NCBI RefSeq assembly: GCF_040954645.1
Contig: NC_092806.1
Coordinates: forward strand, 160,886,328-160,950,327
Length of the DNA: 64,000 nt
Direction of reading: 5' to 3'
From: Diabrotica undecimpunctata
Lineage: Eukaryota; Arthropoda; Insecta; Coleoptera; Chrysomelidae
The translations under genes were made by a program, and so were the position numbers. Each line of letters begins with the position of its first letter. Within the stretch, counting starts at the first letter, position 1. Below are positions 54,820 through 64,000 of this stretch, in pieces. The notes under the pieces were generated by a model that was not told the DNA's origin, made no database searches, and saw only the letters and a program-made list of their open reading frames with translations.

Positions 54820-55740
54820 CATCATGCAACCTCTTCTATCCACTGCTGGACATACGTCTCTCCCATTTTTCGCCACTCTTCAGGGTTTTGTTCGTCTTGT
54901 TGCCATTTCTTGGACATTCGTTTAATGTCGTCCATCCATGTTCGTGGTCGTCCTCTGCTGCGTTTGTCTTCTCTTGGGCGCCAGTCAATTAGTTTTCTGG
55001 TCCATCGTGAGCCTTTTAGTCTCGCTATGTGACCTGCCCAATTCCATTTCAGCTTGGCTATACGTTCGACGGCATCTGTGATACTTGTTTTTTTCCTTAG
55101 GTCCTGGTTCCTTATTTTCTCTTTTATTGTCACGCCGAGAATCGATCTTTCCATGCGCCTGTGTGCCACTAGTATTTTTAGTGCTGTTGTTTTTGTGAGA
55201 GCAAGAGTTTCTGCTCCGTATGTCATAATAGGAAGAACGCATTGGTCAAATGTCTTTCGTTTCATAGCTATCGGGATGTTGCTCTTAAAGATGTCTCTTA
55301 GTGAACCATACGCCGCGTAAGCAAGTGTTATTCGTCGTTGAAATTCACAGGTCTGATCATCCTTGCTTATTCTGATTTCATGACTGAGATATATGTACTT
55401 TTCTGTCAATTCTACCACTTGATTTTGGATGGTTAGGTGTTCGCTGGGAATCGAATTTGTCATAAATTTGGTCTTACTGATGTTCATTTTTAGACCTATT
55501 GTTGAAGATACGTTTTCTAATTTTTGTAGCATTTGTTGTGCTTCACGCCGATCTTCGGTAATAAGTATACTATATCGTCGGCAAAACGCAGATGATTGAG
55601 CATTTTCCCGTCTATTTTTATTCCTCTATTTTCCCACTTTAGCATTTTAAAGGCGTATTCGAGGACCGTTATAATCCTTCTTATTTTAGGTGGTAAAGTG
55701 TAAATATATCCTTCCAGAACGCGGTACTGCTCTCAGGAAA
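54820..55740 (-). mobile_element. LINE 3' part with (ATG)n-type tail
   Basis: From about 55690 the minus strand reads KMLKWENRGIKIDGKMLNHLRFADD, shifts frame, then continues as the 236-codon ORF to a stop at 54822. The tail is ATGATGATAATTGA. Same family as the 11058-11334 fragment. 5'-truncated before motif C. Confidence 0.85.
54822..55532 (-). CDS. LINE RT C-terminal 236-codon ORF
   Basis: The frame holds TIGLKMNISKTKFM (residues about 10-23), KYIYLSHEIRI, VLPIMTYGAETLALTK, AHRRMERSILGV, AKLKWNWAGHIARLK, RPREDKRSRGRPRTWMDDI and TYVQQWIEEVA-stop. It lacks the catalytic FADD box, which lies just upstream in another frame (near 55580). Non-functional alone. Confidence 0.85.
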   Translation of the reverse strand: MLQKLENVSSTIGLKMNISKTKFMTNSIPSEHLTIQNQVVELTEKYIYLSHEIRISKDDQTCEFQRRITLAYAAYGSLRDIFKSNIPIAMKRKTFDQCVLPIMTYGAETLALTKTTALKILVAHRRMERSILGVTIKEKIRNQDLRKKTSITDAVERIAKLKWNWAGHIARLKGSRWTRKLIDWRPREDKRSRGRPRTWMDDIKRMSKKWQQDEQNPEEWRKMGETYVQQWIEEVA

Positions 55741-55769
55741 ATGAACATCGAAGTATTGTACATCGGACC

Positions 55770-55990
55770 CAACGCATTTTTTGTGACCATGTAACTGGTC
55801 CATTTTTCATTGAGGGAGTTCTAAATTCGGCTAAATATTTTGCTGTTTTATAAGATAACAGTATTCCAGCTATTAAAATTCTCCCAGATGTAGGTTTAGA
55901 AGATGTCTGGTATCAACAAAATGGCTGTTCCGTTCAGAATGCTGTGTGCTCGACAAAGCGCAGTTGCCACAGTTACCTCAATGTATATTA
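55770..55990 (+). pseudogene. Tc1/mariner-type transposase scrap
   Basis: DHVTGPFFIEGVLNSAKYF, IPAIKILPDVGLEDVWYQQNG match the central part of DUF4817-associated transposases. The second catalytic Asp (QQDG in relatives) is Asn (QQNG). Upstream and downstream parts are missing. It is a different copy from the element at 39529. Confidence 0.65.
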
Positions 55991-56720
55991 CCTATGTCCA
56001 GTTGAAAGATTTGCATACTGTATAATAAGCTCATATTCGCAAGTAAAATTAACTGAATAAAGTAAACAATTTGTCCAATTAAACTGTTAAATCGCCAAAC
56101 AGTCTTTATTAAAAGTTTTAGTATGATAACCATCAAGCTGTTTTGCCGTCTCATAACACTACAAAATAATTTCTTGGTCGTGCAAATAGTCAAAATCATA
56201 AAAACTAAGAAGAATATTACCCTCTGTCACATAATTTATTAAATAAAACTCGTTAGACAGATTAATTCCCGTTGCAATTCGGTAGGTTATTACGTTTTTA
56301 ATATCGCGAAATACGAAACATGGTCTTCATCAAGCTCAAAGCCATCGTCGTTTCTATTTCTTTATAAAAAAAAACCAGACATTGCCGACCTCAAAAAAGA
56401 TAATTGAAATTGACGGAGATTACTGCGAGTTTTATTGAATTTTTTAACTAAGAGACGAAAACAGACCTGGCGAGATTATAGAGGGTGGACATTATAAGAA
56501 AAGAAATTATAAATATACTCAGTGACATTAGAAGTGTTACACCCAGAAGGAATAAATTCTTGAACTTAATTTTTTGGCAACAGAATGACTATATTTAAAA
56601 CATTTTATGATAACAATACCAATGTTTTATTCTACTTTTTGTAAAAATAAAGTTTTAGCTTTAAATTTTTTTTGTGAAGAAAAGGATATGTGAAAACCGG
56701 GTCGTATAGAAATTTTTAGT
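55991..56720. other. AT-rich non-coding stretch
   Basis: Nothing recognised. Confidence 0.4.
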
Positions 56721-56721
56721 T

Positions 56722-58225
56722 ATTATTCTTCTTCTTCAAGTGCCTTGTCCGTTGCGAACGTTGACTATTAACATGGTAATTCTGATCTTGTTTGCGGCGC
56801 TTCTGAATAGTTCCGCAGATTTTGGAGCCACGAGTGTCTTCTCCTACCTGGCCCTCGCTTACTGTCTACTTTCCCCTGGACAATCAATTGCAGTAGACGA
56901 TACTTATCGTGTCTCAATATGTGTCCTAGATATTCAAGCTTTCTTTGTTTGATTGTACTCACGATTTCTTTTTCCTTTCCGATTCTTTGGAGTACCTCTA
57001 TGGTGGTGACATGTTTGGTGCAGGATATACGAAGAATGCATCGGTACACACATTTCGAATGCTTCTAGTTTTCTCGTGAGCGTCTCTGTCAGCGTCCAGG
57101 CCTCCATACCATATAGTAAGATCGGAAAAATGTAGCATTTAACTAGACGTAATTTTAGGGGAAGAGATAAATCCTTGCTTATGAGGAGCTTTTTCGTATT
57201 GTTAAATGCTGCTCTAGCTTGTTCTATTCTCGACTTAATTTCTGTGGTGTGTTCCCATTTTGCATTTACGTTGGTGCCAAGGTACACATAAGATTCTACA
57301 TGGTCAATTAGTATGTTACTTATCCGTAATTGTCGAGCAGGTTGTTGTTTTTTGCTTATCAGCATCCACTTTGTCTTCTTGAAGTTGAGGCTCAGGCCGT
57401 ATTCCTCACTAACTAAATAAACTCTTTCCATTACCTGTTGTAATTGGTCTATGGTACTGGTAAGGATCACCGTATCGTCGGAATATCTTATATTGTTCGT
57501 TAACTCGCCTTTTATTTTTATGCCCTCATTTGCATTTTCCATACATTTGTAAATATTTCATCGGAATAAATATTGAATAGGAGTGGGGATAAGATACACC
57601 CCTGACGGACACCTCTTTTGATCTGCACCCTTCCAGAGAGTTCGTTGCCTATTTTTGCTCTTGCTGTTTGACCCCAGTATAGGTTTGCCACAATTCGAAT
57701 GTCCTTGTCGTCAATACCTGTGTTTCGCAGAATATCCATCAATTGTTCATAATTGACATTGTCAAATGCTTTTCTAAAATCCACAAAGCACAAATACACG
57801 TCCTTATCAACATCTCTACACCGCTGTATAAGCACCTGGAGAGCGAAAATTGCTTCTCTAGTTCCAAGTGCTTTCGGAAAACCAAACTGCGATCTATTGA
57901 TATTTGACTCACATTTATCATATATTCTTCTATGAATGATTTTAGTGAACGCTTTAGTGACATGATTGATCCAGCTTAAAAGCCGGTAGTCATCACAGAT
58001 CTGGGCATTTGGTTTCTTCGGGATTGTAATAAATGTTGACTGTAGCCAGTTCTCCGAGATTTTACCGCTATTATATATTATGTTGTTTAAAAGTACAACT
58101 AGATTATCAAGGAACTGTTTGTCTGATTTACATAGGATCTTGCATAGGATTTTGCAGGGTACATTGTCCGGACCTGTTGACTTATTGTTATTATTCCTCA
58201 GTCTAATGGTATTAAGTGTAAGAAA
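56722..58225 (-). mobile_element. LINE with near-complete RT, two frame breaks
   Basis: The minus-strand order is NNKSTGPDNVPCKIL, STFITIPKKPNAQICDDYR, SQFGFPKALGTREAIF, VDFRKAFDNV and RGVRQGCILSPLLFN (58261-57518 frame), then IRYSDDTVILTS, GLSLNFKKTKWMLIS, YVYLGTNV and LLYGMEAWTL (57542-56934), then RKLEYLGHILRH and RGPGRRRHSWLQNLR (57049-56768). It ends in a GAAGAAGAAGAAT tail. A 12-bp tandem duplication near 58140-58165 produces CKILCKILCK. Motif C is YSDD. Same group as the LINE at 6311. Confidence 0.85.
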
Positions 58226-58261
58226 ATGCCTTGAATTTGAAGACACCAAAATGACCACCAT
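57518..58261 (-). pseudogene. LINE RT N-terminal and palm part
   Basis: Homology starts near residue 25 (NNNKSTGPDN). Motif A CFVDFRKAFD is at about residue 158, RGVRQGCILSPLLF at about 218. The frame shifts after SDEIFTN, and the YSDD block follows in the 57542-56934 frame. Sequence before residue 20 belongs to flanking DNA. Confidence 0.8.
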
Positions 58262-58875
58262 GTTAGCGATTTTGACAGGGGTAGAATTATTGCGTATAGA
58301 GATATGAGCTTGTCGTATCGCAACATTGGCCGTCGTGTTAATTGTACGGCAATGAGGTTATGCGTGTTTGTCGTATGTGGACAAACGAAGGTAGAGGAAC
58401 ACGAAGAAGACCAACTGGTCAACCGAGGCGTACCACAGAGCGTCAAGATACGCGCTTTAAATTAATGGCTCTGCGAGACCGTTTTGCTACTACGCGTCAA
58501 ATTGCTGATCAATGGTTTGGAGTAGTAAGTAGACCTGTTAGTATGCGTACACCATACCGTCGCATTCGAGCCTTTGGACTGATTTTATTCCTCCAGCGAC
58601 AAATGCTTCCTTTGACTAAGAGAGACGAGATATTGGGTTTGCTGTTGAGAGGCATGTACACAGGACAGTTGGAGTAATGGTTTGGGGGGATATTGCCTAT
58701 GGTAGCCGATCACCACTTGTGTTCATTCGAGTCAATATGACAGCTACGCCTTATGTTGATGACATCTTACAAACCACTTTACTGCTTTATCTCGACGGCC
58801 ATCGAGACGTCCTTTTTCAGCAAGACAACACGCGTCCTTGCTCGTCAAACTATGGACTGTGATCGTAGCTGCATA
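58240..58875 (+). pseudogene. Tc1-type transposase, internal deletion
   Basis: The order is SDFDRGRIIAYRDM (helix-turn-helix entry near 58260), RRRPTGQPRRTTERQD, LMALRDRFATTRQIADQWFGVV and RTPYRRIRAFGL, then a jump of roughly 40 codons to VGVMVWGDIAYGSRSPLV and VLFQQDNTRPCSSN. The deletion removes the block with the first catalytic Asp (FSDES). The element is truncated after the second Asp (QQDN), so the Glu region is absent too. It abuts the LINE at 56722-58225. Confidence 0.8.
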
Positions 58876-58879
58876 TCTA

Positions 58880-59650
58880 ATATTGTTTTATAAGTTGGCC
58901 ATTTACAGCAATTCCATCTTCTGATTTCTCCAAGGCTTCTCCAAAGATGTTTTCAGAGTATATGTTAAATAATGCCGATAAAGGGAACTAATACAGTTCA
59001 AACTGTTGAAATTTCAGTAGTAATACTAGTTACACAACATATTTTTGTTTAAAACATCTAAAATGTTTAATATTTTTGGCAATTTTGAACATAACGGCAA
59101 ACTTTAGTCAACTGTTGCTCCCTGTAGCTCTGAATAAGCTGTATGAAGCTGAGGTGAATTCCAATCAGCTTACTTCTGCTATCTGGGATTATTTTTGATG
59201 GGAATTTTGTGTTTGATGACATTTTAAAGGGTTTAACGTAGTTTAGTGATCTCGCTTGTTATTGTACACGGAAACGTCTACCTTACGTACACGTTTTCAT
59301 AACCGTACGACGGGAGATTTATATATACGAGAACTTTTCGACAACTAGATGGCTCCACAAAGTTTTCTCAATTAATTTTTATTAATATATCTTTCAACCT
59401 TAAGGGCTAAAAATATCTATAAGTCTCTCCTTAAAAGCAAAATAAAAAGTTTTTAAACTGGTACTCTATATAATATATACACCCTTTCTTTTCTAGAGTC
59501 CTATAATCATTAGACTCCAAAAATGATTGGTATCTTGTGAAATAAGTTCAAAGGTAAAGTCAAATTGTATGGTAGATAAGTAGAATCGCCACCTGAGCTA
59601 TCTACGTACTAAAAATAATATTGATAAATTTTCCTTCAATAACACATTGA
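58880..59650. other. AT-rich non-coding stretch
   Basis: Nothing recognised. Confidence 0.4.
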
Positions 59651-59679
59651 TTGAACAAATCAATAATATTGATAAATTT

Positions 59680-59900
59680 GAAACAGTTCATAGGAGGTGA
59701 TTGTAATGAACATTTCGATCAAAACAACACGGAATATGTTGGGATAAATCTCGGGTTTGGAATGATACTGGAGATCATGTGTTCATGGAAATTCAAGAAG
59801 CATTACTTATATATGGCGATTGTTAAAATTTTTTTCGAAAAAGAGAAACTCAATTCATGTATATGGTGGATATTAAAAGATTCAAAATAAGGCGTATTTG
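59680..59900 (+). pseudogene. LINE endonuclease scrap
   Basis: FIGGDCNEHFDQNNTEYVGI followed by NLGFG resembles the GGDFNAHVGxxxxEYxGxHGGFG block of LINE endonucleases found in insect genomes. It decays quickly afterward. Part of a 79-codon frame (59651-59890). Confidence 0.5.
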
Positions 59901-60524
59901 GGGCAATAACAGAAAAAAATTAGTTGCAATACAAAAGTTAACCCTCAGATAACTTGATGAACCGAAATATTCAAAAACCAATTCGGAATTACGCCGGGAC
60001 TAAATCCAGACATTAAAAAAATTTTAATTTTTAAATTTTAAGTAATTATTTTTTTTACAGCACGCATAAAAACAGATTCGCTTCAGCTTCTCCCATCTAA
60101 TGAAGCATTCCTCGTTTCTTTTTGTAATTTTATTAGCTAAAAAGCTTTTTAGACCGAATTAAATTAAGTACATTGCAGCATACAGTACGGATGTACGTTT
60201 AATTCTAAAAGTTTTCCCCTTTCGGTGTAATTTCGAAGGTTTATCCTCCAAAATGCGTTTCGTTCTTCTAAGTAGTTTAATGGCTTTTTCGTTTTCAACG
60301 AACACTGTCGAGATCTCCGTATATGCAAGGTTTTATTGGGAGAATGCCAATCATACATGAAACTCTCCGCTAATTAAATATATGTTAATACGACACCTGA
60401 TCAGAAATATTGTGTGGAATATCACATACGAGTTTTTTAACATTTAATTACTAAGATATAAGCTTGGAGATAACCTCGCAATAAACGAAACATGATTCAA
60501 TTCGATTTCAAATAAACAATATGT
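59901..60524. other. Non-coding stretch
   Basis: A 64-codon minus-strand frame (60358-60164) with no domain. Nothing else is seen. Confidence 0.4.
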
Positions 60525-60647
60525 GACTTAAAGTCACCAGCAGCCGTCAGAAAAATGAAGAATGGAAAGGCACCGGGACTTAATGAAATTCTTGTAGAAC
60601 TACTGAACCTATTAGATGCAGAACAATTAAAAATAATAACTGAAATA

Positions 60648-61042
60648 AAAATTAATTGGAACATCCCAGTAGTTGGCTGACTAAAACGACACAGACCACA
60701 GTTGGTCTGTGTCGTTTTAACTGACAAGAACCACGTGTTAAAAACCGAGCAGGGAGACATGTAGCTCCTCAAGTATTAAATTTTATCCAATGTCATCGAC
60801 CTAGAGTCACCATATAATTTAATTTTGGAAAGATGTAAACCCATATATGGATGTCATAGCCACAAATTCATTGTTAGCTTCAACTACATAAGGCACTGAA
60901 GATGATCTGATCGAAAATCTAGATCGAAAACGTTATGCTACTGTATAAATTTTGACGACACTTGTAAAAGTTTTAACTATATGTTTTTATATACCTAAAT
61001 ATGTACAATGGTGAAGTGTTTTAACTTCTGTATGTTTTTTTG
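60648..61042. mobile_element. 395-bp insert with perfect hairpin, 12-bp duplication
   Basis: ATAACTGAAATA is present at 60636-60647 and 61043-61054, interrupting the LINE reading (DAEQLKIITEI / ITEIFNEIYK). The insert has no ORF, a 17-bp perfect stem with a CAGT loop at 60682-60719, and a run GTTTTTTT at its right end next to the duplication. It also holds GAAGATGATCTGATCGAAAA, a phrase like those in 3' regions of insect retroelements. The target duplication length and the T-run fit a SINE-like or LINE-tail insertion. Confidence 0.7.
60682..60719. repeat. Perfect 17-bp stem-loop
   Basis: TAAAACGACACAGACCA, loop CAGT, then the exact complement ending GTCGTTTTA. Perfect pairing within an otherwise diverged insert is notable. 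Confidence 0.85.
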
Positions 61043-61441
61043 ATAACTGAAATATTTAATGAAATATACAAGGCAGTAAAAATACCACTAGAGTGGCTTA
61101 AATCGGAGTTCATACCATTGCCCAACAAACTTGGAGCAAAAGTTTGTGAAGATTATAGGATCATAAGCCTAATGAGCCATCTGCTGAAGCTGTGTTTAAA
61201 AGTCATCCATAAAAGAATTGGATCCAATCAGTTTGGATTTGTGAACGCCGTTGGTACGAGGCAAGCTTTATTTAGCGTGCAGGTATTGTTTCAGAAATGT
61301 AGAGACGTCAGCTGTGATGTTTTTGCATGCCTGATTGACTACAAGAAGGCTTTCGATAGAGTCAGGCATGAACAAATGATAGAAATGTTGAAGAGAACAG
61401 GAATTGACGGAAGAGACCTAAAAATAATAGCTAACCTGTAA
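61040..61441 (+). pseudogene. LINE RT finger and palm fragment
   Basis: This 133-codon frame carries KIPLEWLKSEFIPLPNK, GSNQFGFVNAVGTRQALFS and motif A ACLIDYKKAFDRVRH, up to RDLKIIANL-stop, where relatives read Tyr-Trp. About 12 residues are missing after KRIG relative to the 14600 copy. The frame before ITEIFNEIYK is the tail of the 395-bp insert. Confidence 0.8.
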
Positions 61442-62349
61442 TGGAATCAATCAGCGGTACTCCGAATAAATGGAGAATATACAGATCAGGTCAAAATCTT
61501 AAGGGGGTGCATAATTTCACCACTGATATTCAATCTGTACTCGGAGCACATTTTTTAAGAGGCTCTAAAAGATATTGATAAAGGCATCTCAATCAATCGA
61601 GTCAAGTTCAGTAATCTGCGGTATGCAGATGATACAATAGTGTTTTCCAATACCATAGAAAGACTGCAAAACTTAATGAACAAATTAATGGAAACAATTT
61701 GAACATATGGACTGGATATAAACACCAGCAAAACCAAGATAATGATCAGCAGCAAGGAAGACATAACTGGAGCAAAAAATACATACTGGAGTATGTGAAC
61801 CAAATGAGAATTGAACGGGATAATACCCAATACATTAAATGTCGCATCGGAAAGGCAGAAAGTGCATTCTTGACTATCAGCTCTGGGTTCCAGAGCCATG
61901 ACCTCATGCTAGAAACAAAAATAAGGCTCCTTAAATGTTACGTGTACTCAGTGCTTCTGTACGGAGTAAAAACGTGGACATTAAAGGCGGAAACTCAAAA
62001 CTTCAGGTTTTTGAGCTATGGTTATACAGAAGGATCCTTAAGTACTATGGAGGATGAACACAACCACGGATTTGGTCAACATCGTGAAGGGCCGTAAGCT
62101 GCAGTACTTGGGACATAGAATAAGAAATCTATGCAGATATGAGCTAATCCAATACATTTTGCAAGGTAAAATTGAAGGAAAAAGAGCCCCAGGACGAAGG
62201 AGAATATCCTGGCTTGCTAACCTGAGAGTATGGTATAAAAAGAGCTTAATACAGCTATTCCGTACAGCAATCAACAAAGTCGTCATAACCACAATGATCG
62301 CCAACGTTCGGAACGGACAGGCACTCCAAAAAGAAGACTTAAAAGTCGA

Positions 62350-63060
62350 ACAACATCTTGCGCGATACTGTAGAGTCAGCAGAAATTATAGTGTTATAGA
62401 TTCACAATTTAAAAGCAACATTTCTATTACGAAATTATTATTGTTAGTAGTAGAGTTTAGACACTGTCTCTTGTTCACGCTATCGAACTGACCAGGGTTA
62501 CGATTGTAATGTATTATTATTTGTGGAAAAAAAGTATTACTAGGCCTTCTCCTTCTTACCAACTTTCTTCAAATTTTCTCTAATCAAATTAAATCGTCTC
62601 CATGTGAAAAGGACGTACGGCTTTGTAAGTTTTCTTGAAAATTTTATATAAAAGCATTTATAAAACATATTTTCATTCTCCCTTTAAAACTACTATTAAT
62701 AAAAGAACAAAACTATTCTTTTTCAACTATAGACGATTCCAATTCAGATAAAACCTTCATGATGGAGTTCTTTATTCGTCTACTTCCATAACTGCATGCC
62801 GTAACCCTTTGTTATGAAAATATTTCGTGTCTGCTGCAGGTGCGAATTGTCGTCCATGTTTCAATGAAAGGTTTCTCCATAATACATAGGGTGCTGGTTA
62901 GTTATCTGACATTGCACACTTTAGATTTTTTGAGATATTAACATTGATAAATTTGGCACCAGTGGCGTATATAATTTTAATTGAAAATGATTCTGAAATG
63001 GTTTTCCAAAGTTGTTAAATGGAATTTGAGGTGATATTGAGAACTGTCGCTTTCAGAGAA
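62350..63060. other. Non-coding stretch
   Basis: Nothing recognised between the LINE tail and the start of the Harbinger-like element. Confidence 0.4.
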
Positions 63061-63219
63061 GTAAGCCCCCTTTCAGACGAGGAGAAGAAACATTACGTTA
63101 AATGAACGCTTTCAGACACGAATACTTTTGCACCACATTCCATAGACGCGCGATTTTCTGTTGAATAATTGTGAATGAGCAACGAAAGAAAGACGGTCTT
63201 TTCTGAATATAGTTAAATA

Positions 63220-63414
63220 ATGGAGCGTACTGTATTTGATAGTCACAAATTTATTTGTTTGGTACAATCAAATCCCTGTCTATGGAATACAGCATCGCCA
63301 CATTACTGCAATAGAAATAAAAAGCAGCAGTGCTGGGTCGAAATTTCTAAGCAAATGTGCGACAATTTTGAGGCCATGACTGCAGTACAGCAAAATGAAT
63401 ATGGTAAGAAATAA
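63220..63414 (+). CDS. MADF/Myb-like domain exon
   Basis: The 64-codon ORF reads KFICLVQSNPCLWNTASPHY (the LIxLVxxxPxLWDxxxPxY entry of MADF domains), then QCWVEISKQM (the aromatic xAWxxI helix). MADF is a DNA-binding domain of insects and of the accessory protein of PIF/Harbinger elements. A splice donor G|GTAAGA at 63403/63404 could end the exon in phase 1. A T-rich acceptor at 63554 would add GRGKQFTNWR and then a stop. It could alternatively be a host MADF gene exon, but the neighbour argues for the transposon. Confidence 0.6.
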   Translation: MERTVFDSHKFICLVQSNPCLWNTASPHYCNRNKKQQCWVEISKQMCDNFEAMTAVQQNEYGKK

Positions 63415-63599
63415 ATATGTTTTTATTATAAATACATAGGTATTTTGTTTCATACGTATATAGTTTAGTTTTAAAAGTTTGCTAATTGAAATTTTGATTA
63501 TTTAATGAATATAAAACTACATTATTGTGAAAGGAATACGGTCATTTTTTTTAGGGCGAGGTAAACAATTTACAAATTGGAGATAAGTACATAGATTTA

Positions 63600-63948
63600 T
63601 TTTAAATTTAAGTCATAGACTTTAACTTTAACTTAAAGTCATAGTAAGCCGTTTTTTGACGAAATACTTTTACGCATAGTTGTGTCTTTTTTACTCAATT
63701 GAATTTCTAAAATTTTATGAAGTTCTTCAAACGACTTCACAGACATTCGAAAATAATTAAAAAAACTTCGATGGATCTTGCAATAAATCTTGATACAGCA
63801 AATTATACGTTCCCTTGGTTTCTCTTAATTCTACAATAGGATGAACCCACAAATTACGTCGTCTTTTCAGTTTCTTTTTCTTTTTATTTAATATGTACCA
63901 CAGCATAACACACTCTTCTACATCCATAATCCAAAAATATAACCGCAC
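63600..63948 (-). pseudogene. HARBI1-like transposase N-terminal part
   Basis: From 63948: MDVEECVMLWYILNKKKKK, RRRNLWVHPIVELRETKG, YNLLYQDLLQDPSKFF. One extra T in a T-run (about 63765) then shifts the frame. NYFRMSVKSFEELHKIL and MRKSISSKNGLL continue in the next frame to about 63630. This is the RRxWVHPxxxxRxxxGxxxxLxxxLxxDxxKFFxYFRMS entry of HARBI1-type nucleases. The catalytic DDE part is not in this fragment. Because the stretch ends at a stop shortly before the facing ORF, the gene is either spliced or truncated. Confidence 0.75.
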
Positions 63949-64000
63949 TGCACTGCTACTATTTTCATACTGACGAGCATGCCCGTGAATCCGATACAGT

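Larger units (their letters stand above)
60536..62335 (+). mobile_element. LINE, second copy of the 14600-17400 family
   Basis: SPAAVRKMKNGKAPG opens the RT. After the 395-bp insert it continues with EWLKSEFIPLPNKLGAKVCEDYR, SNQFGFVNAVGTRQALF, LIDYKKAFDRVRHEQM, CIISPLIFNLYSEH, LRYADDTIVFSNT, GLDINTSKTKIMIS and, in broken frames, VNIVKGRKLQYLGHRIRN and KRAPGRRRISWLANLR. A likely target duplication is GACTTAAAGTC (60525-60535) versus GACTTAAAAGTC (62336-62347), one indel apart. The YADD is intact, but stops and frame changes (for example near 61441 and 61700) inactivate it. Confidence 0.8.
63062..64000. mobile_element. PIF/Harbinger-type element, left end, runs off window
   Basis: A MADF-like ORF (plus) and a HARBI1-like ORF (minus) face each other within 1 kb, the two-gene content known for PIF/Harbinger transposons. 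The candidate left tip is TAA-GCCCCCTTTCAGACGAGG near 63062. PIF/Harbinger elements duplicate a 3-bp TWA. CTTTCAGA recurs at 63051, 63069 and 63110. The right tip lies beyond the window, so the boundary is tentative. Confidence 0.55.

Noticed and set aside
60164..60358. 64-codon minus-strand ORF
   Set aside because: No domain and no preserved neighbours.
1..64000. CRISPR arrays, operons or prokaryotic signals
   Set aside because: No regularly spaced identical repeats; all coding remnants are eukaryotic transposon families.

Overview
The window looks like intergenic DNA from an insect, possibly a beetle. The base composition is AT-rich and the whole repeat load is eukaryotic: non-LTR retrotransposons (LINEs) of at least six types, piggyBac, Tc1/mariner and PIF/Harbinger DNA transposons, foldback elements and hammerhead ribozyme remnants. 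There are no operons and no CRISPR array, and I recognised no tRNA or rRNA gene by eye. I found no convincing host gene. The species assignment is inference from family types only.

Layout. 1-5.7 kb: degenerate short repeats, two hammerhead ribozyme motifs in opposite orientation, a foldback MITE, a 0.35-kb tandem duplication and two CpG-rich patches. 6-7.7 kb: a jockey-like LINE (minus) cut by a second LINE with an 11-bp target duplication. 9.1-12 kb: a LINE 3' end, then a piggyBac pseudogene cut by a LINE tail. 14.6-17.4 kb: a degraded LINE holding a 262-bp foldback insert. 18.5-20.2 kb: an RTE-like LINE with a 12-bp target duplication. 20.3-26.8 kb: two jockey-type copies, one next to a well-preserved minus-strand LINE (15-bp duplication), the other split by a piggyBac element whose flanking duplication is ATAAG and not TTAA. 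30.8-32.6 kb: a Tc1 element with long inverted repeats. 35.3-37.9 kb: a LINE with an endonuclease domain. 38.5-46.9 kb: a CR1/jockey-like LINE split by two long-inverted-repeat DNA transposons. 47-49.6 kb: LINE fragments. 50-54 kb: a minus-strand piggyBac interrupted upstream of its gene by a 2.3-kb foldback. 54-62.3 kb: further LINE and Tc1 pieces, including a LINE interrupted by a 395-bp insert with a perfect hairpin. 63.1-64 kb: the left end of a PIF/Harbinger element with a MADF-like ORF facing a HARBI1-like ORF; it runs off the window.

Nothing here forms a pathway. What ties the region together is nesting: elements sit inside elements, so relative insertion ages can be read from target duplications. 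Nearly every coding sequence carries stops or frameshifts. The best preserved are the 466-codon reverse transcriptase ORF at 21142-22542, the 275-codon ORF at 48726-49553 and the 414-codon ORF at 18578-19822. The last has a mutated catalytic motif (YADN for YADD).
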